From: Arachnopeziza araneosa
Taxonomy: Eukaryota; Ascomycota; Leotiomycetes; Helotiales; Arachnopezizaceae
DNA: 64,000 nt
Direction: 5' to 3'
NCBI GenBank assembly: GCA_003988855.1
Contig: QYAI01000117.1
Span: 23,640 to 87,639 of the forward strand
Shown: positions 1-10,597 of the stretch, piece by piece
Layout of the letters: the number at the start of each line of letters is the position of its first letter
Numbering within the stretch: position 1 is the stretch's first letter
Program-made: the position numbers and the translations under genes
The notes under the pieces: generated by a model
Database searches by the model: none
Seen by the model: the letters and a program-made list of their open reading frames with translations, nothing else
Told to the model about the DNA's origin: nothing

Positions 1-36
1 CGAGTTCTCTACGACAATGAGGCCGCGAACGTGAAG

Positions 37-570
37 CTACATTACGATACAACAGCCAGCATCTCTTTCCTTGCTTGGATTATGGCCTGATTTCCTACGG
101 CCAACAATTATGCCAAGGGCCTTTACTTCTTCTCTAGTTACATTGCGGATTCCGCCGTTAAGCACCACCCCTTCTCCAAGCTCTGCCTCAATATCAGACC
201 ATTGTCCGATTTGAGGCTCCCCAATACTACCATTTATCATTGTTCCATCCCCAAAAGCCTTTATGTTTCTGTACTCCGTCTTTATGATGGTCTCGCTGTT
301 GTCCAACCCTCCCTGCATATCGTCGTGGGATGTCGGACTGGATGAGGTTGTGGTGTGCGACGTCTGACGCCCGCTTCTCGATCTGCCTGTTGAGCCTAAC
401 CCAGAATCTCTGCGGATGCGCACGTTGGGCTCATCGTCAGGGTATCGCTCATTGGATCCTAGGGTTGTAAGGAAGATGGTTATTTGGCCTTCGCCCGTTG
501 CGGCGTCCCATGGCGAGTGTGTCGGTGGTACTCGGACACCTCGTATCATGGCTGTGCCGGCTTGAGACAT
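37..570 (-). CDS. HRAM-like amyloid-motif protein with C-terminal CAAX box
   Basis: This 177-residue protein has no domain I recognise at its N-terminus, and its middle (about 50-85) is a Ser/Thr/Arg-rich, probably disordered stretch. Two repeats follow at about 100-117 and 124-142, with the pattern aromatic-x-x-Ile-x-Ala-x-Gly-(x)n-Asn-Gly-x-Ile. They match the repeats of the divergent neighbour at 1183-2018 and resemble the HET-s-related amyloid motif (HRAM). The protein ends in Cys-Cys-Ile-Val-Met, a good farnesylation CAAX box with an adjacent Cys that could be palmitoylated, so membrane anchoring is expected. The start at 570 has an A at -3; an in-frame extension to 702 is unlikely. Function is unknown; a membrane-tethered partner in amyloid signalling is inference. 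Confidence 0.65.
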   Translation of the reverse strand: MSQAGTAMIRGVRVPPTHSPWDAATGEGQITIFLTTLGSNERYPDDEPNVRIRRDSGLGSTGRSRSGRQTSHTTTSSSPTSHDDMQGGLDNSETIIKTEYRNIKAFGDGTMINGSIGEPQIGQWSDIEAELGEGVVLNGGIRNVTREEVKALGIIVGRRKSGHNPSKERDAGCCIVM

Positions 571-1182
571 GATTAATATATTTGGCGACGTGGGGCGTTG
601 CCGAGAAATGGACGACCAGCTGTTATTTAGTTTCGTATTGTTCAGGTAATTGTGAAAAGAAGAGCGAAGCCTTGGTCGAGAGACAGCACTCTCCCACAGC
701 AAGGTGAGGGCGCTAAGGAAGGGCTCCTCTGCATCATGTAGAGAAAAAGAAAACCACAGCCTGTGACTGCGACCTCGGCCTTCCTATTCAGAAGACTTGG
801 TTATGGTAGAAAAGAGTCCAGAAAAATCAAGGTATGAATCGCTTTCGTTCCGTGTCATCATTACTAATATCTGGTTCGAGGCAACCTTGTCCAAATATAA
901 TAATAGTGGTTGTGCTGCACCTCCATACCGAGTACATATAAGACTTTTAAGTGGATTATAGTGTTGGTGCAAGAGAGCAAAGAGAGCAAAGAGAGCCTTG
1001 CCCTTTCATCCTCGAGCCCAAGTAGTGGCCCGTGCGAACTGAGCCACTTTTTCTGCCCTAGAGACTAGGTACCTTAACGTGGCAGGTGAGAAAGCAAAGC
1101 GAAAATCCAAGTAGATCAAGAGCATAAAAGAACACAACCTCGCCCACTTCAACCGCACTCGCGGAAGGTTCTTCATCTTGTC

Positions 1183-2018
1183 ATGACGGGCCTCGAAGTC
1201 ATCGGCGCCCTCGCCTCTATTGCTCAAATCGGCCAATACACCGTCAGCATCGTAGCCTCGCTTATTCGACTCTACGGATCCCTGGAGGCGGCACCGGACA
1301 AGCTCCGTTTGGGCTGCAAGCAGTTGGATCAGCTTTGTGAGACGGTGAAGCTCATTCAGCATAACAGCGCGCTGCAGACAAAGAACGTCCTCGCGCATGC
1401 CGACGCGCTCGCAGAGCAGATAGTCTTCCTGGATAAGATGCTCATTGAGATGCTTGTGCAGACGAAGCAATCTCGCCTGAAGAGAGTGGCCAGGGCATAC
1501 TTGGGAAACCATAGCGAAGCTAGAGTTGTGGAGGTATTCGCGCAGATTGAGATGAAGAAGAGCGCGTTGGTGTTGAGTGTGCTTGAAGTTAATACACATA
1601 TGACCTCAGCTATTCTAAGCAAAATGGATGCATTGCAGACAACATGTCTAAACAGATCAACACCTTCATCACCGGTATGGTCTATTCTATACACTACGAA
1701 TTCGTACTTTGAGTCTAGGGAATAGAATAATTAACAATCGAGTAGACACAGTCGGATATGTCCGGTTCAACTTTGAGAGAGCGTGAACCAAGCGAGAAGT
1801 CTTTTATACAAGATGAGCCTAATTATCACGTTTATAAGCGTGTTTTCTCCACTGAAGACGCATTTCAGATAAACGGCGATGTAGGCCAACCCAGAAAACC
1901 TAGGTTTAAGAATCGTTATACAAACATCACAGCGTCTGGGAAGAGTATTCAAATAAATGGGAATATTAGCGCTGCGGAATTGGATTCTTTTATTACCATA
2001 ACTGGAGATCAAAGATGA
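1183..2018 (+). CDS. HET-S-like protein: helical SesA/HeLo-like domain plus C-terminal HRAM-like repeats
   Basis: Exons 1183-1674 and 1746-2018 join in phase 0 across a 71-base intron (GTATGG donor, TAATTAAC branch, TAG acceptor), giving 254 residues. Residues 1-150 begin MTGLEVIGALASIAQIGQY and are all-helical, like the fungal SesA/HeLo-like N-terminal domains of STAND and incompatibility proteins. The C-terminus carries two aligned repeats, about 193-211 and 221-239, sharing Gln-Ile-Asn-Gly and 28 residues apart. This is the HET-S plan (helical execution domain, then a two-repeat prion-forming region), where amyloid templating activates a membrane-damaging helical domain. The divergent neighbour at 37-570 has the same repeats, which suggests interaction. 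No NLR partner is inside the window. The role in cell death is inferred. Confidence 0.65.
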
Positions 2019-2868
2019 CACATATGTAACATCTATTAAAAGTTATATCGTGAAGCTGAAGAACGCACTTGATTAGCGTTTTGAAGCGGCAGTAAAGATC
2101 GCTGATGTGCTTGTCTTTAAGCATAATACTAGTTTATAAAGAACTAGCATACCTTAGCAAACCGTGTTAAATGCAGTAACTAACAGGAATATTCCCGCGA
2201 GAGCCTTGCCGATATTAATCTCGCACTTAAAATGTGAGACTACTGCTGATTGATCTGTAGCTTAGTTCATAAATAATTGCATAAAACGAGGCTGTTCTAA
2301 CATACATCGAGAGATGTTAATAAATTGCAAGCATTTTATCCTACTAGATCCCTCTCTAAACGTTATATTGATACTGCAACTGAGCATGGATTTGCTAGGT
2401 AGTTGCAGTAGCGGGGAAGAGCTAGAATAGGTGTATAATTTACGTATTTTGGTATAAATTTGGGCTGTGCCTCTCTAATCGACTGTGACATAGCAAACGA
2501 GGACGAGATCTAGATATTCAGAGGTTAAGGAGGTTTTCAGAAGGGCAGAGCACATAAAAAGAATACGTCAAGTGGTTGAAATATTGCTTGAAATTTGCGA
2601 AAGGGTGGCAGTGGCCGACCCGATTTGATAGCAGGCCACAGTTCTCAATGGTGACACAGCCCCACCTTTAGGAGAAAGTGGGGTTTATATAACACATTTG
2701 TGAGCTTCCAGTAATACCAGACTGGAACCGATACAATATTGTTCGTCTGATTCAGAATTATTACTGTTGGCATTATAAATCAAGAGCAGTAGCAGGCGAG
2801 CTATTGGCCGTGTCAGCGAACGAGACAGATCAACTCACTACTTTTTACCACCTGTAGTGCCTCACAAG
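2019..2868. other. Intergenic, AT-rich, no gene seen
   Basis: No convincing coding segment, RNA gene or repeat is visible. The right part should contain the promoter and leader of the HET-domain gene. Confidence 0.6.
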
Positions 2869-4542
2869 ATGGAAAACATGAGCCGATATAGCTACGAGCC
2901 GCTTACGATCGCCAACTCCACCCGGATTATCTCCCTTCTACCTGGGTTCGGACATGAACAACTCAGATGCACATTGAACCGCTTTACACTCGATGAATGC
3001 CCAACCTACGAAGCTGTCTCCTACGTCTGGGGACCCGAAACTGATCCCGCTTCCATCATTTGCGACGACCTTGGTCGGAGCCTTTCCATCACCCAAAACC
3101 TTGCCGCTGCATTATTTCGATTTCGCCAAGTGGATAGACCGCGGGTGCTGTGGATCGATGCTATTGGCATCAACCAGGAGGATATTGCTGAACGCGGTCA
3201 ACAAGTTCGGCTTATGGGGAGCATTTATCGAGCAGCTTGTTGTGTACTCATTTGGCTTGGTGAGGAGGACGAACATACTGAGCTTATTTCTGCACTTTTT
3301 CATTCCTCATTTATTGAATTGAAGGACACAGAAACTGTGGCTTTGGAGCTCTTTTTTCGGCGACCCTGGTTTCACCGCGCTTGGACTTTCCAAGAAAGTA
3401 TCCTCGCTCGGGAAGCTAGATTTCACTGTGGCTCTTACCAATTTTCTAAGCAGACGGTGTATGATGCGATCAAGGGCTTAAGCTGGGCCACAGACAGTGG
3501 ACTCATTGAGCCAGACTTCGAACACCTCCTGAGGATTTCGAGTCAGATAACACGCCCAATAGACTCTTTCGTTGTGGGCTTTGGCTTTACAGAGTTAATA
3601 CTATCACGGAGGGGCTCGCAATGCAAAGATCCACGAGACCTGATCTACTCATTACTCGGTATTGCCACTGATGCAATCGGGATTGAACCTGACTACTCGA
3701 AGAGTATACAGGATGTTTTCACCTCTACGGCTAGGCACATTATCACGAGTACCCAGGATCTCTCTATCCTCAGACAAGTCAATACCCAAAGATTCGACGA
3801 AATACTTCCCTCATGGGTTCCTGATTGGCGAGAAAGAAAGCTCGAGAGTGTCCTTTCACTACGTCTTGAAGATTGGGCTGACCGCCGTGACGACAGCTTC
3901 GTGGACGCCGGTGTTGCGTTGTTGGCTCCATTTCGCCCAAGGACAGTAAATCGTGCAAATCATCTGTCCGTCTACGGACTTCATGTGGATGAGATCGCAG
4001 ACCAAGTGGCTGGCGAAGAACACGAGGCATTTTTCAACCTGTTTCGCAATGAAAAATACTATTGCTATGGATCTGATCGTACTGAGTTGGCCTTGCTGAG
4101 TACGATAGCATTAGACTATACTTTCCATCCAGAAGGCCACGGGACTAATGTCCCCCCTGCCAGGTGGAAGTTTGGTTTCAAGCCTGAAAATTTCTATGAT
4201 GCTTCTTTTCGCAACAGGCACGCGAATCTCTTCATGCGAACTACCAAGGGCCAAAATCTCTTCCGCACAACAGATCGCCTCATGGGGCTTGGGCCACGCC
4301 GTTCTCAAAAAGGTGATGTTGTATGTATCATCTGCGGCATTGGATCACCTGTTCTGCTCCGCCCTGCCGGTGACGAATACCTCTTTGTGGGGCATTGCTA
4401 TGTGTATGAAATATTCGGTGGAACAGGCTTGCATTGGGCGCGTTCAAGGGCGCGAAGGAAGAAGTACCTTGATGACGATGATGTGTCTTGGATTTATGAC
4501 CCACCAGTTCCCTCTGAGATGGAAGAATTCATTCTTAAATGA
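2869..4542 (+). CDS. HET-domain protein (heterokaryon incompatibility family)
   Basis: This is an intronless gene of 557 residues. The HET domain occupies about residues 45-190, with the diagnostic segments YEAVSYVWG, LWIDAIGINQED, ER-x-QQV-x-LMGSIY and the block ending FFRRPWFHRAWTFQE. The rest is the variable C-terminal half usual in this family. HET proteins act in non-self recognition and trigger death of incompatible fused cells; most members are uncharacterised and have no known ligand. An ATG at 2869 starts MENMSRYSYEPL; the reading frame runs a few codons further upstream but without an ATG. It lies about 850 bases downstream of the HET-S-like gene on the same strand, giving a local concentration of allorecognition-type genes. 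Confidence 0.9.
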   Translation: MENMSRYSYEPLTIANSTRIISLLPGFGHEQLRCTLNRFTLDECPTYEAVSYVWGPETDPASIICDDLGRSLSITQNLAAALFRFRQVDRPRVLWIDAIGINQEDIAERGQQVRLMGSIYRAACCVLIWLGEEDEHTELISALFHSSFIELKDTETVALELFFRRPWFHRAWTFQESILAREARFHCGSYQFSKQTVYDAIKGLSWATDSGLIEPDFEHLLRISSQITRPIDSFVVGFGFTELILSRRGSQCKDPRDLIYSLLGIATDAIGIEPDYSKSIQDVFTSTARHIITSTQDLSILRQVNTQRFDEILPSWVPDWRERKLESVLSLRLEDWADRRDDSFVDAGVALLAPFRPRTVNRANHLSVYGLHVDEIADQVAGEEHEAFFNLFRNEKYYCYGSDRTELALLSTIALDYTFHPEGHGTNVPPARWKFGFKPENFYDASFRNRHANLFMRTTKGQNLFRTTDRLMGLGPRRSQKGDVVCIICGIGSPVLLRPAGDEYLFVGHCYVYEIFGGTGLHWARSRARRKKYLDDDDVSWIYDPPVPSEMEEFILK

Positions 4543-5412
4543 TATAAGCATAAGTAGGCTAGCTGAGCCGAGGCTAAGCTAAGAGGTATTAGTGCTTAAG
4601 TAGCACTAGAGGATGCAATAACTTGTAGCACCTTTTGAGTTCTAAATTATCAAACAATTACCTACTACAATATATGTGAGATTTTCAAGTAAGATTTGAT
4701 TGTCTATACTAGAATGTTAAAGACTTTCTCGTCCGAATTGTTTTGAATGTCGAATTTAACATCCGACAATCAAGTTTGGCTACTGAAATATCTATTCGCG
4801 AAAGATATTCGCGAAAGACTGCATAGCCAAACGACTTCAAGTCGGACTATCAGCCTACTTCTCCAACCAGCGCCAATTAGTTTCCCAAGTCTTTTCCCAG
4901 CTCTTTGAACACCACTCAACGCTCTTACCTGGGCCAATCAGTGCTTCGTCAGCAGGAGCTCTACGCACCCATTTCAAGGATATCAAAAGACTGAAAGAGA
5001 AAATGAATCTCGACAAGTTCTATTCTGCGATTTTGAAAGCTTGAATTATGTAAGGAAAGATATTCGGTACTCAAAGAATGGAATATCTGCTGTGGGAAGG
5101 AGGAATCATTCTGAGCCAAGACTTTAGGCACGTGCCGTATTCGGGTACGCCAATTTTTTTGGGTTGTCTTTCTTAAATCCAATCTTAGTACCATATGAAT
5201 GCGTCCACTTCCATCATTTCTTAAAATATTTCCCTCTTATCCGAAAACACTTTCCTGATCTTTTGGGATCAAGTACTTCGCCTCCATTCCCCTTTCCGCC
5301 CCACCCCAGATTCTTCTCGACCTATCAACCATCCTACGAGCCGTATAATTTTCCTTCACCATCCATCCATTTATCGCAAGATTCCAAATCCTCGTGCTGA
5401 ATACCACCCACC
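4543..5412. other. Intergenic; short 13-bp tandem duplication
   Basis: No gene is supported. A 13-base unit (TATTCGCGAAAGA) occurs twice head to tail at 4793-4818; the CGCG core is palindromic. CT-rich sequence around 5270-5400 is probably the leader of the next small gene. Confidence 0.5.
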
Positions 5413-5655
5413 ATGATCGATATCCTGCTCAAAATCCTCGCAGATCCGGCATCCATGACACCAGCCCAAATCACCAATATACTCGGTCTCGTCGTCGCTG
5501 TGGCTGCGATCTGGTTCCTGAGGAATTTGGCAAAGAGTACGGCGGGAGCGGAGACGGATGAGTACTATCAGCAAAGAGTCAGAGAGTTGGCAGAGGAGAG
5601 GAAGAAGGAGGAGAGGGAGAAGGCGGAGGAGGCAAGGATTAAAGTTGTGAGATAG
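5413..5655 (+). CDS. Small single-pass membrane protein with charged C-terminal helix
   Basis: This is an 80-residue reading frame with an ACCATGA start context. Residues about 22-40 form one hydrophobic segment (ILGLVVAVAAIWFL). Residues about 48-80 are a highly charged Glu/Lys/Arg helix likely to form a coiled coil or lie on the membrane surface. I do not recognise the family. The balanced composition, clean start and clear membrane-plus-helix architecture favour a real gene, perhaps an organelle membrane adaptor, but this is not established. It precedes the convergent DUF6536 locus by about 290 bases. Confidence 0.5.
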   Translation: MIDILLKILADPASMTPAQITNILGLVVAVAAIWFLRNLAKSTAGAETDEYYQQRVRELAEERKKEEREKAEEARIKVVR

Positions 5656-5942
5656 GCGAAATGAAGAGATTCTAGGACTTGAGGTTTAAATTAGGCTTTA
5701 TGATATCTTGAACAGGACATTTATAGTTCTTAAGCTCTTTGTTGTGATGATAAGACATAAGGTAACCTGAAGTATACTAGAAATCTATTTTACCACCGAG
5801 AAGTAAGCAGGACTCATTGTCCAAGATGTACTGGTGAAATCCGTAGGAAAGATATAAGGTCCCTTTCCCCTCCTTGATGCCACAGTAGCTACCGAATTCA
5901 TCTTACGTCCAAGATTCAAACTCTTTCGTAGGCTCTAGTTTC

Positions 5943-8240
5943 TTAAACCCAAAAACCATATATAGCCTCTTCGTTCATTGGATTATTGTTGAAAGTAGAA
6001 GGTTTAACCTCTAAACTTGTAAGGCAGTAATGTACTGACCCGGTCCTTAAATTTTCTGGAACCGTTTCGGTAACCTTGAATCTGTTGTTTAAGCTAGCAC
6101 TTGGTCTGATTCGGTCATCGGGTTCGAGAAATTGATCTTGATTTTCTCCCGTTTCACTTTGTTCATTTGTTCTTGTGACATGCCCCGGAGAACTACGACT
6201 GGAGTGTATCTGTTCCAATGACATCTTAGGGTCATCCGTACCCAATGGTCTTAGTCTGACAGCTCCCCACATCAACGGCAGGTAGGCAGTATTCGTGTCT
6301 TCTGGTGGCGGATGACATGCAGCACTTATCGCTATACTACAGCTACCCATCAGGGAAATTCCAGGTGAATACTTATGAAAGCTAAGTACTATGAGAGGAG
6401 CAAGCAAAAGGAATCCAATACAGATCGAGAAGATAATGCCAAGACCTGAGTAGCTACATCCTCTAATGGTCCGTATTGGCGACAAGTCGGAGTCATTTAT
6501 TATATTGACACTAGTGAGAAATAGACTCTGTGAAACACCGTAGTGCAATGCACACATAGCAATCATTAGCGGGATTCCATAACGATATGGTAGTTGAAGC
6601 CGGTAGGTTGACCTTTGGGGTCCCTTTGGTTCCGAGACACGCAGTGTCTGCCGGGTTGTAGAGAAAGAGACCCACTCCACTTCGGATACCATTGATGTAA
6701 GGAGGCTATTGTAAAAGAGATATATGAGTGTGATTAGAACCTGTGGCGAGTTCGATAGTAGTATCGCTGGTACGAGTTCATTTACGAAGTTTGTGAACAG
6801 GAGGTTATCTAATCGGATTGCACCAAATCCGTTGTTCCATCCAGAGCTCTGGACGAAGATAGGGAGAATAATCGACGTAGTAAATATCGCAAACAACACC
6901 TATTTTAGTTAGCATTCACTAGCCATAAGTTGATACATCAGGGTTTTAGCCGCATGAAAATGGTAAATCAATACTCACAATGTCAAACAGATGCACCATC
7001 TTATAGTGCTTCCAGCACGCGCCCAATGATTTCCGTTTTTAGATGCCCACCAGGTTTCGGAAAATCCACGGGGTGGTGGAATCCACTTCTTACCTATGGA
7101 GAAATCTGTTTTAGAAAGCGGTCCGCAACCCTTCGTCATAGGGTCTTGCTGTTCCAGAAAAGACGATACGGCATCGCCAAGTGTAACCAAGGGCTTATCT
7201 TGAAGGCACAGCAGCATGTAAAATGCACAAATAGCCTTTATTGCGTTGCATACAGTGACGGCAGAGAGAATGGGAATGCTAAACTGAAGGCGGCATCTCT
7301 CTTTCACTTGCTCACTGAGACAATACGCTATCTGATGGCCACTGCTGCTCCAGTGCGCAGCATTTTGCATTAGTTTCTTGATGTCACAATCTGGGCCATC
7401 ATTAATCCCCGAGTCGTATCCTGAAAATACACCTCCACACACCCACAGATGACCAGCGGAATATCTTGTAATGAAAGTGAAAACAACGCTCTGCTCATAA
7501 ACACTTGAAAGCGTCAAGGACCATGGATCAGGATCTTCTTTACCATTTGGCTCGAAATCGGTAAATGAGTACACCGAGTCATTTTCATTCGTCGAATTAG
7601 CTGTCACGCCAAGGACATCTCCTACTGCGGTTGGAAAATTACTGCTGTAGCGCTGGATACATTCAACATTCGAGATATTCTCGAAGTGAATTATACCTAA
7701 AATGATTATTCTTCTCAGCCCATTATCGCTAGCATATGCACACCTGTTTGTACAAATTTGAATCGAATTCGTGGATGAAATCACTCACATGAGGTGCAAG
7801 GGAATACTAGTGACTGCCAGCAGAAACCAGAGAACACGTTTCCGATTAGAGATAGCTGATAAATTCCGAACACTAGGAATTCCAATTTCAAGCCATTTGC
7901 CTTGCATATGTGCACGATCAACATTAGCACGTGTTGGTGCCACCAAGCGCTGCATGCAATAACTCGAACCGCTGAGTAAGGCTGTGCTCAAGGTGTTGAT
8001 TGTAACCACTTACTAAACCTCGCGAAATTCAACTTTAACGTATGCAAACACATACCAATCTGTTAAGCACTCATTCAACTCTTGTCTGCCACAAGACATT
8101 GTACTCAATGGGAGTGAATCTCTGACAAGTTCCCCGGAAGAACTCCGGCCGCGGTACGCCCTGGTGTGCCTACAGGAGCTCCTAGAAAATTCTATAATTC
8201 CGTAGATAATACCGCGGGCTTTTGTCCCCCCCAATATTGC
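5943..8240 (-). pseudogene. DUF6536-family membrane protein, apparently frameshifted
   Basis: Three segments carry family landmarks. 7785-8009 contains SSYCMQRLVAPTR, KWLEIGIPSVRNL and TSIPLHLM. 6975-7774 or so contains KAICAFYMLL, DKPLVTLGDAVSSFL and DPMTKGCG. 5943-6899 contains several membrane helices and LRVSEPKGPQRSTYRLQLPY. The 45-base intron after LHLM (acceptor near 7741) joins correctly. The join near 6900-6978 does not: the donor leaves two bases while the exon with a strong membrane helix (FAIFTTSIILPIFV) starts in phase 0. The 5' join near 8005-8055 shows the same kind of one-base conflict, and the expected first membrane helix is not found before the MFS promoter. A decayed gene fits best; assembly errors or non-canonical introns are alternatives. 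Confidence 0.55.
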
Positions 8241-8404
8241 CAGGCTGAAACTCCGAATCCAAACTTCCGAGGTGAATTATATAACGGCGAGCACGATTTT
8301 CTACTACCGTGACAAGATGGCCAAGTATAAAAGCTCGTTGGTTTTCCTCCGTCGGCATCTTGAATCTCGACGCAAGTCTTGCTGTTCTTCCTGTCGTTCT
8401 CAAC

Positions 8405-10200
8405 ATGGCCGTCCTTCTCGAGCCCGCTGTCTCCGACGGCGACGTCCCCCAGCGAGGCAAGGACTCCTCCCGAAGCATGTCCTGGATTCGGTCTCGTCTC
8501 CTCCACACACGCCTCGACGACGATGTCTGCAACCAGACTTACGCCGGCAAGGGCACGGCCGACGACCCCTACGTGATCGATTACCTGCACAACGACTACG
8601 AAGATGCTCTGAAATTTCCCGTGCGGCGAAAATGGGCCATTTCCATCCTCCAGTCCATGTCCACGTTGGCGTTGACCTTTGCTAGCTCTGCGTACGCCAG
8701 CGGCATCGAGGACGTCAAGCGGCACTTTGACGTGTCCGTGGAGGTGGCCACACTAGGCTTGTCGCTCTTCGTGTTGGGGTTCGCCCTGGGCCCGCTGATC
8801 TGGGCGCCTATGTCCGAGTTGTACGGGCGCAAGTCTATCTATGTGATTTCATACATGGCGTACACGGCGTTCAGCGTGGCGGCGGCGTGCTCGCCCAACA
8901 TTCAGTCCTTGCTGGTTCTTCGCTTCTTTGCGAGCGCGTTTGGTTCGTCGTCAATGACAAATACCGGGGGCATCATTGCCGACATGTTCAGCAAGGAGCA
9001 ACGCGGGATGGCGACGGGACTGTTTGTCACGGCTCCTTTTCTGGGGCCTGCACTTGGTAGGTGGTGGTTGTCGTTCTTCCATGCTGCCATTTCTGCCATT
9101 GTTGCCCTTGTACACTTGCTGATTCTTCTCAATTGTTTTTTCAGGGCCCATTGCCGGTGGTTTTCTTGACAAGACCCAGGGCTGGCGCTGGATTCTCGGT
9201 TTGATCGCCATCCTGGCCGGTGTGGTCTGGATTGCCACTACGCTCACCACTCACGAAACATATGCGCCGTTCATCTTGCGATCTCGAGCGAAGGCCCTCT
9301 CCAAGATGACCGGAAATGTCTATATATCCCGGCTCGATCTGGGACAGCCGCCCAAGACACTCACGCAGGAGCTCTCAGTCGCTCTCTCACGCCCCTGGAT
9401 TCTTCTGTTTCGCGAACCCATTGTCTTCCTGATGTCGCTGTACATGTCTATCGTCTATGGCACACTGTACATGTTTTTTGCCGCAGTTCCCACCGTCTTC
9501 CGAGGTGCTCGAGGCTGGAACCAAGGCGCCGCCGGACTGCCGTTTGTCGGCGTCACCATTGGTGTCTGTCTTGCCACTGTGTTGTCAGGCGTCGACAATA
9601 AACGCTACGTGCATCTATGCGTGACCATGGCGGCAAATGGAGCCACAGTTGAGCCAGAAGCCAGACTGAGTACGGCCATGGCAGGCTCTATTGTCCTTCC
9701 GATTGGTCTGTTCCTATTTGCGTGGACGACGTACCCTTCAGTGCACTGGATCGCACCCGTTATCGGCGCCTTGCTGTTCTCGTGTGGACTTGTCCTGGTC
9801 TTCATCTCGCAGATGACCTACCTGATTGACTCTTGTAAGCTTTGATCCTTGCTTCGTGATCCCCGGCAACAATGCACATGCTCACCTGTGTACAGATACC
9901 ATCTATGCTGCTTCTGTGCTGGCGGCCGGTTCGATGCTTCGGTCCTTGTTCGGCGCTGCATTTCCGCTGTTTACCACCCAAATGTATACAAGTCTCGGAG
10001 ATCAATGGGCGAGCTCTATTCCTGCGTTCCTGGTGCTTGCATGCGTACCTATCCCGTTTCTGTTCTATAAGTACGGTCCGAAGATACGCTCCAAGTGCAA
10101 GTATGCTTCCGAAGCAGCAAAGATGCTGGAGATGATGAGTCGTCGGCACGTCGTCGTGGTTGGAGGTGAGCCAAATAGGCCAGAGGAGGAGGCTAAATAG
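8405..10200 (+). CDS. MFS multidrug/polyamine-type transporter (DHA1 family)
   Basis: Exons 8405-9056, 9145-9834 and 9896-10200 close in frame to 548 residues. A soluble N-terminus of about 75 residues precedes the helices. The signature GPLIWAPMSELYGRKS in the second-third helix region is typical of the drug:H+ antiporter-1 group (Tpo1/fluconazole-resistance-like), as is the segment SRPWILLFREPIVFLMSLY opening the second half. Twelve helices are expected, in the plasma membrane. It starts about 170 bases from the decayed DUF6536 locus, divergently, and converges on the Zn2Cys6 regulator at 10598-13134. This regulator-exporter pairing is common, although regulation of one by the other is only inference. 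Substrate unknown. Confidence 0.88.
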
Positions 10201-10597
10201 GTTGTTTAGTGGAGGCTGGTCCCGACAGTATTAACTTATTGGCCCTCCGTATTACGTAATGGGGCGCCGGTGTGGGAGTTTTAGAGATGGATGGAAAGTA
10301 TGCAAAGTGTGGATTCAATATTATAGTATAAATAGATTACTTTCTAATTTCTTATAGATAGAAGACCCAGGTCAATTGGACTTGAGCTACCTAGCCATAT
10401 ATTCCCCCTCTTAGTCTAAAACGAACAAGATAGCTACTGCAGTGGCCTAGATTATATTATTGCAACTGAACGACGGGAAAGTTGCAGGGGGGAAAGGATG
10501 AATCGACAAGCTCCGTGTGCTAATAGATTCCTATACGGTTAACATTGCCTCAGATAGTGCATGTGCTTTGATGCCGCCCGTTCTTGAGAAACCCGTT
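10201..10597. other. Convergent 3' intergenic region
   Basis: Lies between the ends of the MFS gene and the Zn2Cys6 regulator. AT-rich, no coding potential recognised. Confidence 0.6.

Noticed and set aside
1006..1599. 197-codon open stretch opposite the HET-S-like gene
   Set aside because: Antisense shadow of the helical domain; no coding character.
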